Below, one piece after another: positions 10,945-23,000 of a stretch of DNA of 64,000 nucleotides. The position numbers were made by a program, and so were the translations under genes. Under the pieces are notes generated by a model. The model had not been told where the DNA came from. It saw nothing but the letters and a program-made list of their open reading frames with translations, and searched no databases. The stretch's first letter is position 1; each line of letters starts with the position of its first letter. This DNA comes from Trissonchulus latispiculum (taxonomy: Eukaryota; Nematoda; Enoplea; Enoplida; Ironidae): assembly GCA_030248195.1 (NCBI GenBank), contig JASAND010004253.1, positions 1 through 64,000 of the forward strand, read 5' to 3'.

Positions 10945-11659
10945 TATATATACCCAAGTTTTTTTAGCTAAAAATGCTCCTTTTCCCTGTATATACACGT
11001 ACTCAAAAGATTCTGGGAATAGTTTTCGTATGCGAAAACAAGGCTTGAAAATTGACAAATTTGTGCTAAAATATGCCTAAATTGGCCCAGATTGTGGTTT
11101 ATAATTGCGTATATACATTGTATATTACCTTTTACTTGCTATAAATAACCATCTTTAGCTGTTTATAGCTGATTTATAGCTATTTCTTAGAATTTTTTGA
11201 AAATGTTCAGTTCAGAAATTGCAAAATATTTTCTCAAAAATTTTGCATTATTTAATTGTTTTGGGGGGAGTGGGGTTTGAGCTGGGCTTGTGAGAGTAGT
11301 TGAGGGAGGGAGGGGGTTCTGGCCTCTCCGTGAGGGCCTCACAGAGGGGAAACTGTACCGGTGCCCAGAAGATGCCAAAATTTTAGGATTTTTGGTGAAA
11401 ATTTTTGGTTAAAAATCGTCTTCTTTGGTGCTAAAACCTGATTTTTGAGCACTTTTGAGCTTAGTTATAGCAGTATATATGGGAAGCAGGCTATTAATAT
11501 GTACTGTATTTTTAGCCCTTTTTGTTCCCCCCCTCCCACTTTTCAGTGGCGCATATAGAAAATGTTTTCGCGGGGGGAGGACATCAGAAGAATTAGAGTA
11601 GAGGAGGGAGTCAGGCAGGTTCAAAAAATTGAAAAACAAGTGCAGTGCAAACCATTCAG
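10945..11659. repeat. AT-rich spacer and a truncated G/C-run repeat
   Basis: About 11,355-11,545 is a truncated copy of the GGTGCCCAGAA(A/G)ATGCC core, ending GTTATAGCAGTATATA and GCAGGCTATT. The remainder is AT-rich with no recognised feature. Confidence 0.55.
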
Positions 11660-12140
11660 TGCAAGCAAACTAAATTTATAACGGTTTTACAACATTAAAA
11701 AGCCATTGTAAATTCATTGTAAATTTATTGTAAATACGTTGTACTAGCGTTGTAAACTACATTTGAACATTTGCAATGTTTTTTACCATGTTATACAAAC
11801 TTAAATTTGTTGTAAAAACGATGTATATAATACGTAGTTACGTTATAACGTAGTGCAAACCAATTTACAATGCTTTTACCACATTGTAAAATCATTGTAA
11901 ATTCGTATAACAAACATGGTATATACATTTATATATGGTATATAACTACGTTTGACTTATATTGTAACCTCGTTGTAGTTTCGGATACAATTACTGTAAA
12001 AACATTGTAAAAATGTGAAATGTATTAAAATACGTATATACCATTGTAAAAACATCGTACCTTGCGCATTGTAGAATTATGGTAAAATTGTGGTAAATTA
12101 AGGGTTTCTTGTCATTGTAATTTCAACAATTTTACTATGT
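11660..12140. repeat. Degenerate short-word array (ATTGTAAA / GTTGTAAA)
   Basis: The words CATTGTAAA, GTTGTAAA and TTTACAA recur many times at roughly 10-20-base spacing and on both strands, interrupted by TATATA. The spacing is too irregular for a clean satellite. Similar words occur at 6715-6855. Confidence 0.55.
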
Positions 12141-12922
12141 AGTTTTAACGGAAAAGTTCTCCCTGTGCCAGGATATCCCACCAGGGGGGGGGGGGGGTTG
12201 GGGGTATTTCCTAGCAAAATTTTAGACCAACTGTACCCTCCCCCAGATTTTTTGACTCCCTCCCCCACTTTTGGTTACCCCCCCATAGGTGTGGCTGGGC
12301 AAAAAATCTGGGGGGGGGTGTCAAAAGTCCCTGAAGACACTGTAAAATAAGCTGCGCAGAGGCTGCGCAAAATCCTGCGCAGATTTCATGCGCAAATTGT
12401 AGAGCACATCGAGTTTAGTATGTGTGCGAAGTTTCAGCCCCGTATCACTTTCCGTTAAAAAGTTGCGCCCCGGGGCCCGGACCGGTTATGGCGGCGATGT
12501 TTTTTTCCGGTTTCTCCTTATTTAATGGTCGTATTGTCCTGACTTTCCGCCTCTTTCACGTAATCTGCAGCGGAGGCCGGACCTAAAGGGGTATAGGGTC
12601 TGGTAGTACCCCATGCGCCATTTAAGAATCGCTACTTTTTTGCGCCGCAGGTGCGCCACAGCGCCGCAACGGCGCCGCAAAGTCGGCTCAGAGCGAAAAG
12701 TGACCATTTTTGTGGTCGCTGCGCAGCTCGAACGTTAAGAGCTGGAGCCGATTTCTTATTATATTCAGAAACTACATATATTGAACCAACTAAATAGCTA
12801 AGTCTCGTTTCTCTATCACTTCCCATGCGACCACAGTGGCCGGTCAAAATTGTGAAAATTCGAAAAATGAAAAATCGAAATTTCTCGCTGTGTATTCAAC
12901 TTAGAAAGCTCAACTCTTTCAT
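12141..12922. other. G/C-run fragment and unassigned sequence
   Basis: 12,180-12,330 is another G/C-run unit. 12,480-12,850 is a GC-richer stretch with GCGCCGCA-like repeats at about 12,641-12,676. No supported gene. Confidence 0.4.
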
Positions 12923-13190
12923 ACAAAGGTTTTCTGGCACGGCGAATTGATTCCCGTAAGCAGTTTTGCCGTCGGACCCACCCATATTGCTGGGCTGGTT
13001 CCACTTTGCTGTTGGGAGGGTCAAGTCGGTACAGACTTCCAAGAACACCATATAGGACTGTGCATAGCCTCTCAAAACTTTGTCCATAGGGTTTTCTGGT
13101 GCGCCCAGCTCATTCTCGGTGTCCGTTTTGCCGTCCGACCCACCCATTTTGCTGGACTGGCTCCACTTTGCCGTTTGAAGGGTAAATCGG
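12923..13190. repeat. Two-copy tandem repeat of about 160 bp
   Basis: The sequence from GGTTTTCTGGCACGG through CAGTTTTGCCGTCGGACCC, CATATTGCTGGGCTGG and CCACTTTGC is repeated with changes from about 13,087. It sits directly before the 147-bp array and is separated from it by a TA run and G run (13,192-13,210). Confidence 0.75.
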
Positions 13191-13216
13191 GTATATATAT
13201 ATATAGGGGGTCAAGT

Positions 13217-13900
13217 GGTCAAAAATAAAATTTTTCCAAAGTGGTCAAATTTGGTACCAAATGAAAGCCCTAAGCGGGCTGAGCAAATTTTGTCATAGAA
13301 TTGCATGCTCAAAGTGGCTGTAGAGTGCTGTGGTGGGGTGGGGTGGGGACTTAGGCGATTTTGGGTCAAAAATTAAAATTTTCAAAACTGGTCAAATTTG
13401 GTGCCAAATGAAAGCCCCATCGAACTGAGCAACTTTTGTCGTAGAAGTGCGTACCTAAAGTGGCTGTGGTGGGGTGGGGTGGGGACGTGGGCGATTTTCG
13501 GTCAAAAATGAAATTTTTTAAAAGTGGTCAAATTTGGTACCAAATGAAAGCCCTAAGCGGGCTGAGCAACTTTTGTCATAGAAGTGCGTACCTAAAGTGG
13601 CTATAGAGGCCTGTAGTGGGGTGGGGTGGGGACTTAGGCGATTTTGGGTCAAAAATTAGAATTTTCAAAACTGGTCAAATTTGGTACCAAATGAAAGCCC
13701 GCATCGAATTGAGCAACTTTTGTCATAGAAGTGCGTACCTAAAGTGGCTGTAGAGGGCTGTGGTGGGGTGGGGTGGGGACTTATATAGGCGATTTTGGGT
13801 CAAAAATTAAAATTTTCAAAAGTGGTCAAATTTCGAGTCAAATGAAGGCCCGCATCGAACTGAGCAACTTTCGCCATAGAACCACCCACCCAAACTTGCT
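13217..13900. repeat. 147-bp tandem satellite, five units
   Basis: Units start with GGTCAAAAAT at 13,217, 13,364, 13,500, 13,647 and 13,798, giving periods of 147, 136, 147 and 151. The short unit lacks about 11 bp. The long one has an extra TATA at 13,782-13,785. Units 1 and 3 share CCCTAAGCGGGCTGAGC, while units 2, 4 and 5 share the ATCGAA(C/T)TGAGC variant, so the array looks like a dimeric higher-order repeat. It ends about 200 bp before the ATG3 start codon. Confidence 0.9.
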
Positions 13901-14098
13901 GTGTCGGATTTATATACTTGCTTTCTCAACCGGAATTTAAACGGCAGACATAGGCCCAACACACATGTTATCCCCTTTTGTGCGGAGCATTTTTGTTACT
14001 TGTATTACTATATTGGCAGCATCGCTTGGCAAATTCAGTTTATTTATTTTTATCGCATTTTTGTGTTTAGATATTACTTACTTACGTACGTAATCCTG

Positions 14099-17000
14099 AT
14101 GCTTAATGCAGTAAAGAGTCAGGCTTTGGGAGTTGCTGAATTTTTCACTCCTGTTTTAAAGGCAAGTATATATAAATTAGGGATCGACCGGAATTCCGCC
14201 GAGACTTTTAAATTTAAGTATACCTAATGCTGAATTGAAATTATTGAAGCCTTACCGTCGACCTATATATATATATATGCTATTTCAAAATTATAGAGTG
14301 CGCTGTTGTATAATCAAGTGTCAGTTTTAGCTTAAATTTAATCTTTTTTAATTGTTTAAATCGAGACTGGACTTTGAATATGGACTACTTAAGTTTGTTG
14401 CTCTTTGTTTGGTAATTAATCCAGTGTGCAGATCAACAGAATTACTAAAAAATTATGGATGGAACAAATAGCAATGGTTTTTAACAAATCTTTTGAAGAA
14501 ACGTCATTTAAAATTTAAAAATCCTGATGAAGCTAGCTAAACGGAAGAAATTTTGTTTATATAATTCAAGTTGGAGAAATTGTGCATTTCGGTTTCATTG
14601 AAACTTGTGAAAAATACTTTTGGCTATATGTTTAATGGATGAAAATTTATATATAATATTTCAATCATGCAAAAACCATTTGCATTTTAATCAGAAAACT
14701 CCAATAACAAAGTAATTATACTGAGATATAACAACAAGCTAAGGAATTATAAGCCGATGTTCTAAACAAGTCCAGTTTTGTATATAGCTGATGTTACCTA
14801 AGTTCATAACCAGATTAGATTTATATACAATACGGAATTTATACATACAAGACCAGTAATTTTCAGAAAAAGTTTAATTTTATCTGAATGTGGAGAGAAT
14901 AAAAGTAAACTAAAATAGTAATAGATATCTTGTGTTTTCTAAAAATGTAAATGGCATTATTAATTTTTATTCTGCGTTGTGAAAATGCTGCAACGCTTCT
15001 AGTAAAGTTAAATGAACTTTTTGATTATGACTAAAAATTATCAGGCAAGCCAGATAAAAACTGAACATGTTTATGACTTATTTTGTCGATGGAGCAGTTG
15101 TTGGTGCTTGCAAAATTTTGGTGGAATCAATTTCTATCTACTTATTTTGCTTAATTGAAAATTCAGCTTAACTAGAAATTAAATTTTATTTGCCAGTAAA
15201 TCTTTAAAAGTCAACTTGCATTCGATTAAATTATTTATCGAAATTCGTATATAGAATGTAAAAATACAGATGCTGTTTATTCATCGAAAATATCCTCGAA
15301 TAATATAAATATAGTATATTCATTCATACCGTATACATATAATTCATTTTAAATTTTAAATTTTAATTTTAAAGCTATATATAATGTAGTAAAGTTTAAC
15401 TTGTGCTCTAAGACAAAAATCTCTTAATAAATTTCAAATTTCATGTTCCTGCATTGAAATAACTATATAAAATATAAAGCAAACGTTATTAGAATGTTCT
15501 AGTAACTATAAAAAAGCGAAAAATTGTGCAAAAATTGTCCAAAACGTCAGAAAAATTTTCAATTTTTGTAGTGTTAAAGAGCTGGTTCCGGTTCCGGTTT
15601 TTTAAAGCCAATTCCGGTTCCGGTTTTTTTGGAGTTCCGGTCGATCCCTAATATAAATATACGTACTTGTGTCGATGATCGTATGTATTTTCGGGGGGGG
15701 GGATTTTTTGCAAAAATAAGCCGAAAAATGGTATTTTTTGGCGTATTTTGCATGGTAAAACACAAAACGTTCTCAAAATTGCCAGAATTTAAGGTAAAAA
15801 TAGCCAGTTTTACGAAAACATCTCCGGCTAAGCCGGAAAATTTTTGAAAATTTGACCATTTTTGGAAAAAATGCAGACCTCATTAAGGGGGAAGACCAAA
15901 ATCCCGGGGAGCGATTTCGGGGGGGGGGCATTTCACGGGGGAAGTCAATTTCGGGGAAGCCCCCCCCCCCCTGTAAAAAATCTAGCCCCTGTCTAGCCTG
16001 TAGCAGAGAGCATCAAAATTAGTCTCAATTCCACGAATGTTAGTAAGCCAGAGCAGTAATCCTCTTCCAGCATCAAGCTCACCTCCCCGTCGCCGGTTTA
16101 TAGATGAACTGTCATAAGAGGCAGAGAGACTGTTCCGAGTGTCAGTAGTGATACGGTCTGTTCGTTCGGTTGTAGTAGCGAAATTAAGGGCCCAGACGGC
16201 GGAAGGGCAGCTAACCCCCACCAGGGAGAGACAAGAAAACTACACCGTAGCGGGCTGCCATTGGACCGTACCAAGGATGGTTGGCCCCAGCTAACCCAAG
16301 GAGCAGAAGAGGTACCAGGCCTGCTCGACGCGGCGCAGGCTCACATCGACCTCCCTCTTTTTAGTTGAATGGCTGTTTGACAGGAGGTCGCCACATCCCC
16401 CAACATTCCTCCTCCCCTGCCCGCTGGCAGGGACGCCGGGCTTACGACCGGTATCGAGCGGAGTAGTTCTGCAGAGTCCAAAAGTGACTACCTTGGTTTT
16501 TTCCCCGACCTCTATATATACGTATCGCCCCGCCCTGGCCATTGTTATTGATTTATTGCTTTCTTGTTCTTTTTAAGGATTCCAAATTTAAAGAAACTGG
16601 TGTGATTACTCCAGAAGAGGTACGCCTTTATATATGTACAGGTTAGTAGAGTATTCCGTGGAAAGAAAACGGGTATGTGAGTGGGTGGGCGACGGAACAG
16701 CCAAATTCCAGGTGATATGATGACCACTTGTGTTTATTTTAGGTGGTATCATTAATCCGAAATGTGAATACCCAAAACACTTTACTTTTCTTTCCCTACC
16801 GGTTTCGTGTTTTCACACCCTCCCTCAGGTGGATCCAGGTGGAAACAAAATTTCTGGAAATGGGAAGGTTGGGAACAACGTTATTGATTGGGGAGGGGCA
16901 TGGAGGGACCGCTATATAGACGTCCGAAAAACTTCCGGTGCTTCCAGATGATCTTGGGGCTAGGGCCAGGCGCGCAGTTAGGGGGGGCGCAGGGGGCGGC

Positions 17001-20000
17001 TCCCCCCCCCGAAACCAGACGTCAACGAAAAATTTCATTTTTCGCGTGCAGCGCAGACATAAAATTTCAAAATTTTCGCGCCTTCGGCGCGAAATCGACT
17101 TCATTTTTGCTTAATGTACCCTTATTTTAGCGGTTTAATTAAAGCCTTCAATACCAACTTTTTTGAAGATTTCCAAAAACTTACTCAAGTTTTGCTTAAT
17201 TTAAACATTTTGCTTTTCAAACCTTATTATCGGAACTTTTTTCAACGACCCCCCAATTTTTCGGAGGCCCGCCTCCCGCGAAAACATTTCCTATGTGCGC
17301 CACTGCGAGGGGCCTAGGGGATCGGGAGGGACAGACTAGTGACACTAGGCAATATCTTCACTACGCGCTTAGGTTGAGTCATACCATCCCCTCCAGCACA
17401 AGTTGCTCATTTGCCTTCACTCGGGCCCTCGGAACTTGCCGCATCTGTTCTGATCCTGATAAAGCTAAGACTCGGTTTGTCCAGCTACAAGAAGACCTGG
17501 TTTAAAGAGGTTGGCGTTTTTTATGGTTTTGAAGGTGGGAGACTTCGCCCTTCCTCACTCTCCCGGAGGTGGGGTAAATGAGGGGGGCTTCCGAAAAGTG
17601 GGGAGGGGCGAGTCCCAAGGAGTAAATTCACCTAAATGTTTAGCGAAAAATTAGCATTTTTAAGGTAAGACGCAAGATGTCGCTATTTTTAAGCTTAAAA
17701 TGAACTTATAAGCAAGCTCATAAATTAGCTAAAAAAAGACCTGAAAATTTGACCTCAAAAATTTAATTTCTTGACGACTCCCTAACGAGTGGGTGGGTGC
17801 TTGCAAAAAAGTGGGGGTTCCGATAAACGGAGGTGGAACTAAAAAGTGGTGGGCGCACCCCCCCCCCCCACTGTTTGGGGTTCCCCCTACTCGATCTGTT
17901 CCGCCCCACTCGTTCCCCCTCCCCACTTTTTTTGGGCTTCTTCCCCACTCACCCTAAGGTGCCTAGAAATAGCCAAATTTTTAGGATTTTTGATCAAAAG
18001 TTTCAAATATTTTTCAGCTTTCAGGAATTTGTGGTCAAAAATCGCCTATTTTTTGCCAATACTTAATTTTTAAGCACTTTTACGCTTAGTTATAGCAGTA
18101 ATATGTAGAAAACAGGCTTTATATACTGCATTTTTGGCATTTTTAGCTCATTTTATCCCCCCCACTAGTGGTGGGGCGTCCCCCCCTCTTATTTTTGCCT
18201 AAAAAACCCCAGGCAGAGGATACCCTAGAGCCTAGAGTTTCTCGGCGAGAGACCAGTTTCAGCGCAGACGAACGAAGGCCTTCTCCTTTAACCGACAACA
18301 CTTGCTGTCAGTGAAGGCCGCACTAGATCCTGAAAACGAGGAAAAGACTTTCCTTGTCTTACCGTACCACCCCTACCTAAATGGCGTCAGGAATATCCTG
18401 CAGCGAAATGAGCACTTTTTAACTGGACTGAGCACTAAGATGAAGGTCAAACTATTATTGTGCCGCCGCCGAAATTGCGCAAAATTTTCGTCAGGGCCAC
18501 GCTTCCCACGCCTGGCACTGCTACTCTAAACCGAGCTAATGAGCCCGGTGGTACCTCAAAAACCCGAAACTTTGTTCTTTGTCCCGCCATCAAAGCGTTG
18601 AGCTTTGTCACTGGTCTGGAATACCGAATATTAAGAGGCAATTTTGACTGCAAAAGTACCGGTAGAGTGCGTTTGGCCTTGGCGGAGATAGCCGGGACTG
18701 GGTGTTCGTCTCTGTACGAGGGAGAAAGTGGAAATTCCTTCTTCCAAAGATTTCATGGCCACAGGCAGGACATCGGCAAAATGGATACTAAACATGTATT
18801 TTGTGATTCCGGAAAAACCACATCCACTACCATTTAAATGATTTGCGAGTGACAGTAATAGAATTTGCCGTAGAAGAAACTTGCAGAAAGAAGAAAAAAA
18901 ACAGTCGGTCAGCAAACTTTTCACTGTCTATCCTTGGAATCAACTGGGAACATATTTTTCGTTTCAGCAAGTCCCCGCCCCCGGTCTGAGTTCACTAGCA
19001 TCCATTCTGTTGAAGACCGTCCTGAGCCCACAAACATTTGTGTCACAGTCTCGCCCCGCTGTCCTGGCCCCCAAAGTCGTCCCGAGGCATCGGAAGCTTC
19101 TCGGACATCTGTATTGCGGTCCCCCCAGCCTCCCAATCAGTAACTTTGTCCACGGCCTTCCCGTTTCCTGAAATTTTGCAGCGAAGAAGGGACAAGAATA
19201 GGATCCACCCAATGACGGGTGTGTGTGAGGGGGGAATGGAACCGCCTCCGTGGGAAATCCGATGGACATGGACCCGATCAAATGGACATCCCCACAGGTG
19301 TCCCCCTGGCATCCGTCTGGTCAACGGCGCTAAATGGTTTCCGATTCTGCGGGGCATGGCTGATCCTTCCCCTTTCTGTTTTTATCTTCAGTCATGTCGG
19401 AGCTGGATACTTCCTGACCTTAAATAATGCTACCGAGCAGGTGGACAATTTCTATCGCCCTATTCCGGGCTTCCCTTCGTTGTCTGCCTTGCAAAGACGT
19501 GTGCTGGGCATGGAGGTGGAGGCTCCCAATATGGATGCACAATCCGCCTGCCGCCATGAATGATGATGATGACGGGTGTGTGAACACGAAACCGGTAGGG
19601 GAAGAAAGGTGAACATTGTTTTGGGTATTCACGTTTTGGACTTTGAAATTTTATTGATTCCTTTTTGTATCCCTTATGGATCCGTGAATAAATGGCTGTT
19701 TTATCGATTATTTTTTCGAATAAAAACATTTTGGTACAGTTTCAAGCCGGAGCCTATCAAGGACTTAAAAATCATTATTAGCATTTTAAGGCTTGTCTTT
19801 CTTTTTCATTTGGAATTTTACATGTTCCAGACTAATATTGTCATCCCTGCGCTGCATTTTACCCACTTTTCTCGTGTTGCGTTGTTCCCTTTCTACTTTG
19901 GCTAAGGACCCGAGAAACTAATTTTTCTAACTAGCCGTTTTTAAAGGCGTGTGTGGGTGTAGTTTCAAACATGCTGACTCCATTGTATATATTCTGTCTT

Positions 20001-23000
20001 TTTCACAGTTTGTGTGCGCTGGTGACCATTTGGTGCATCATTGTCCAACTTGGCAGTGGTCTTCTGGAGATTCCAATCGAGTGAAAAATTATCTGCCAAA
20101 GGATAAACAGTTTCTCATTACCAAAAATGGTATGTACTGTTTTTTATAGTTTATGGATCTAGTGTGTGTATATATATATACTGAACTGTGTTTTGAGTTG
20201 TCTGGCTTAAGTTAGTGTAGCTCAGACACTAGGAGATACTACACAACGTAATGTTTTTAGCATTTCATGTGGCTCTTTGCGCTCTATGTTATCTCAAGTC
20301 CGCACGAACTCGCAAATTTTAGAGGTTTTATCTTTCTTCTTAGAACGGCTGCTTCTGATTTGAATAAACAAGATTCGAAAACATTTATAATTCACTACCT
20401 TGTACTCTGTATTATAGGGGAGCGCGAGAGCGCTCCCCTATATTGGTGTAAAAGGCCCTGCGCGGCCCTTAGAGACCCGTTCGAGCACAGTGCCAGCTAT
20501 ATATATACTCAACGAAACTAGACAAATTGATATCGTTGGATTCAGCACGACGAGTACTACAAGTCACAATAAAGTTTTGGTCAAAATTTTGTTTGTTGTT
20601 TTTTATGTTTTGCGTGTACGTAACGCTGGGGAAAATGTAATTTTCTGACTTAATGATAGACTGATCTGGGCATTTTCAGCAGGAGAAGTTTGGTTTTTCT
20701 GAACTTGTGTTGTGTACCCCGAAAGTGAACGTTTTTGATAGTTTTTCGCTGCCCGGACCGGTATGCTACCTGGTCGGCCAGCCAAAGGTGGCCTCACGGC
20801 TATTTTGGCCAAAAAGGCCAATATTTTGTCAGAGCTGCAGGGCTCAGGGAACAAGCTAGAGACAAGTGGATTATTGCATAAGAAACTTTGGGTTGTGTAC
20901 CGTGGAATAGCGAGGGCGATTTTCGATATCTTCGATAGTTTTCGGCAAGTGTGGAATCGCTGGAATCTACACGACGAGTACAACACATTGCAAAAAGTTT
21001 TGGTCAAGATTTTCAAGTTTGAAAATTTTCGATTCCGGACAAGTTAGGTCTTTCTGTCTTTCTGTCTTGCGTTAGGTCTCCGGTTTTTCTTTTCTGTGTA
21101 AGTCATGCTTGAAAAAATGTTATTTTGTTCAGAGGTGTTTGAAAGATGTGGACGTTTTCAGTCGGAAAGGTTTGTATTTTCTGAATGCCGATATGGTCCC
21201 ATGTGCCCCGCGCTATATTTTTTCGCTGCCCGGCCCGGTATGCCACCTGTGCGGCCGGGAAAAAGTGGCCTAACGGCGTTTTTGGCGTTTTTTACAAATT
21301 GCAAGATTTTCTGAAGAACTGCCGATAGCAACTGTCGTGACAGTTTTCGCGAATAGGGGTTGTTCAGCGAAGCGTGTCCATATTTTTTTCTTTTAACCTA
21401 GTCCTCCTTGCATTTACAACCTGCCCCTCCCATATTAACGTTTTAAAACCTAGTTCTCTGCCCATTTACAACCTAATGTCACCCATATTGCATTTTTCAT
21501 GCTCCATCGGAGCATATTTATTCTTATATATCCCTTATGTTCATTCATTCATTATGATTTTAGTACCCTGTTATCGAAGGCTTCGCCAAATTGAGTATAA
21601 CGTTGATCAAGAGAAAGTCTTGGATGGTGATGACGACGATGGTGGTTGGGTCGACACACATCATTATTCCAGTGCGTGAGTAAAGATGCATGTTCCAGAA
21701 TAAGGTAAAAGGGGCTGGTTCGAGTTCGCGTATTTTTAGCATTTCAAACGCATTTTGTCGTTGAAATTAATTCCAATTTGCTACAATTATTTCATAACCT
21801 AAAAACATTTTAGAAAAGTCGCAGTTTGAAAATTTGAGTTTGGGAGAAATTAGCTTTAATGCGCCATAACTTGAAGTGTGGTTATTTCACATGGACAAAC
21901 TTGTTGTCGTTCGAATCCTCTCGCTAAAATCTACAACTGTGCTCTCTTCCATTCCTTATGGTTTAAGAGATAGCAGCGAAATTAATTTTCTAGGGCCAAA
22001 ACTGTCCATTTTTTTGAAAAATCAAATACTGCAAGATTTTAACAGCTCCAACAGCGCTGGTCAGTGGGTCAAGTATTGTCTAGATTTCCACTTCTGTAAG
22101 ATATGTTATGCCCAACGGAGAGCTCTCTGCACTAGCTCTGCCTAAGCGCAGCAGTGAAAATGTGACATTTTGACAATTGTAACAAGATTGTTTTGAACAA
22201 GAATATCTCTCCACTGATGGAAGCAATTACCGACTTTACACACGCATTTTGGGACATTTGGCGAGGGCTATTTTTCGTGGCTTCGCGTTTTGTCTTTGCG
22301 AGAGAAATAGGCATTCAAACTTCAAAATTTTGATGAAAATCGAACAAAATTTAGGTTTTCATAAAATATCGAGCTCGTTTCTTCATTAAACGGTTTCAGA
22401 AAAGTAGCCCTCGGGAAAACGTTTCCTTTCAAGTCTGAATTGCTCGCTTTTTCTTTAGAATTCCCACACTTCACGAAACCCATGTTCAAAAATTGTTTTC
22501 CTGTTATCGCATGTCAGATTTCAGGGTATTTACAGCCGGGGGGGGGCTTCCCGGGGGGAATTTTTTGCAAAAATGATTCAAAAATTGGTATTTTTGGCAT
22601 ATTTTATACGTAGACACTACTTTGGATCCAGGATTTCGTGACGGAGGGGGGCGCTAGAACTTTTCCGGCGGGGCGGCGCCCCCCAGAAGTTGAAGAAATT
22701 TTTTGTTTTTGCAATAAAGTCGGCCTTCAGATCTTTAATTCTTTCTATACTGAAGAACTGAACAACTTTTTTTTAAATTCTTGACATTTTTAGGCAAAAA
22801 TGGTAATTTTTTCCGAATAATCGAATGCATTTCAAGCTTTTTCTTCACAAATGCAATAAATATGCGGTTAAAAAGTAGAAAATTCGCGCCGAAGGTGCGA
22901 AATTTTTTGGTTTTTTTGCCCTTTTCCTCTTTCTCTCCTTAATTTTTCATACTTTCGAATCGCGACGGGGGGGGCGCCCCCCCCCCGCCCCCCCCTGGAT

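Noticed and set aside
13217..13900. CRISPR array
   Set aside because: Units are contiguous 136-151-bp tandem repeats without spacers, in an animal genome.
18302..19427. Host genes in ATG3 intron 2
   Set aside because: Recognisable parts are Penelope-like; the remaining overlapping frames fall in dispersed repeats.
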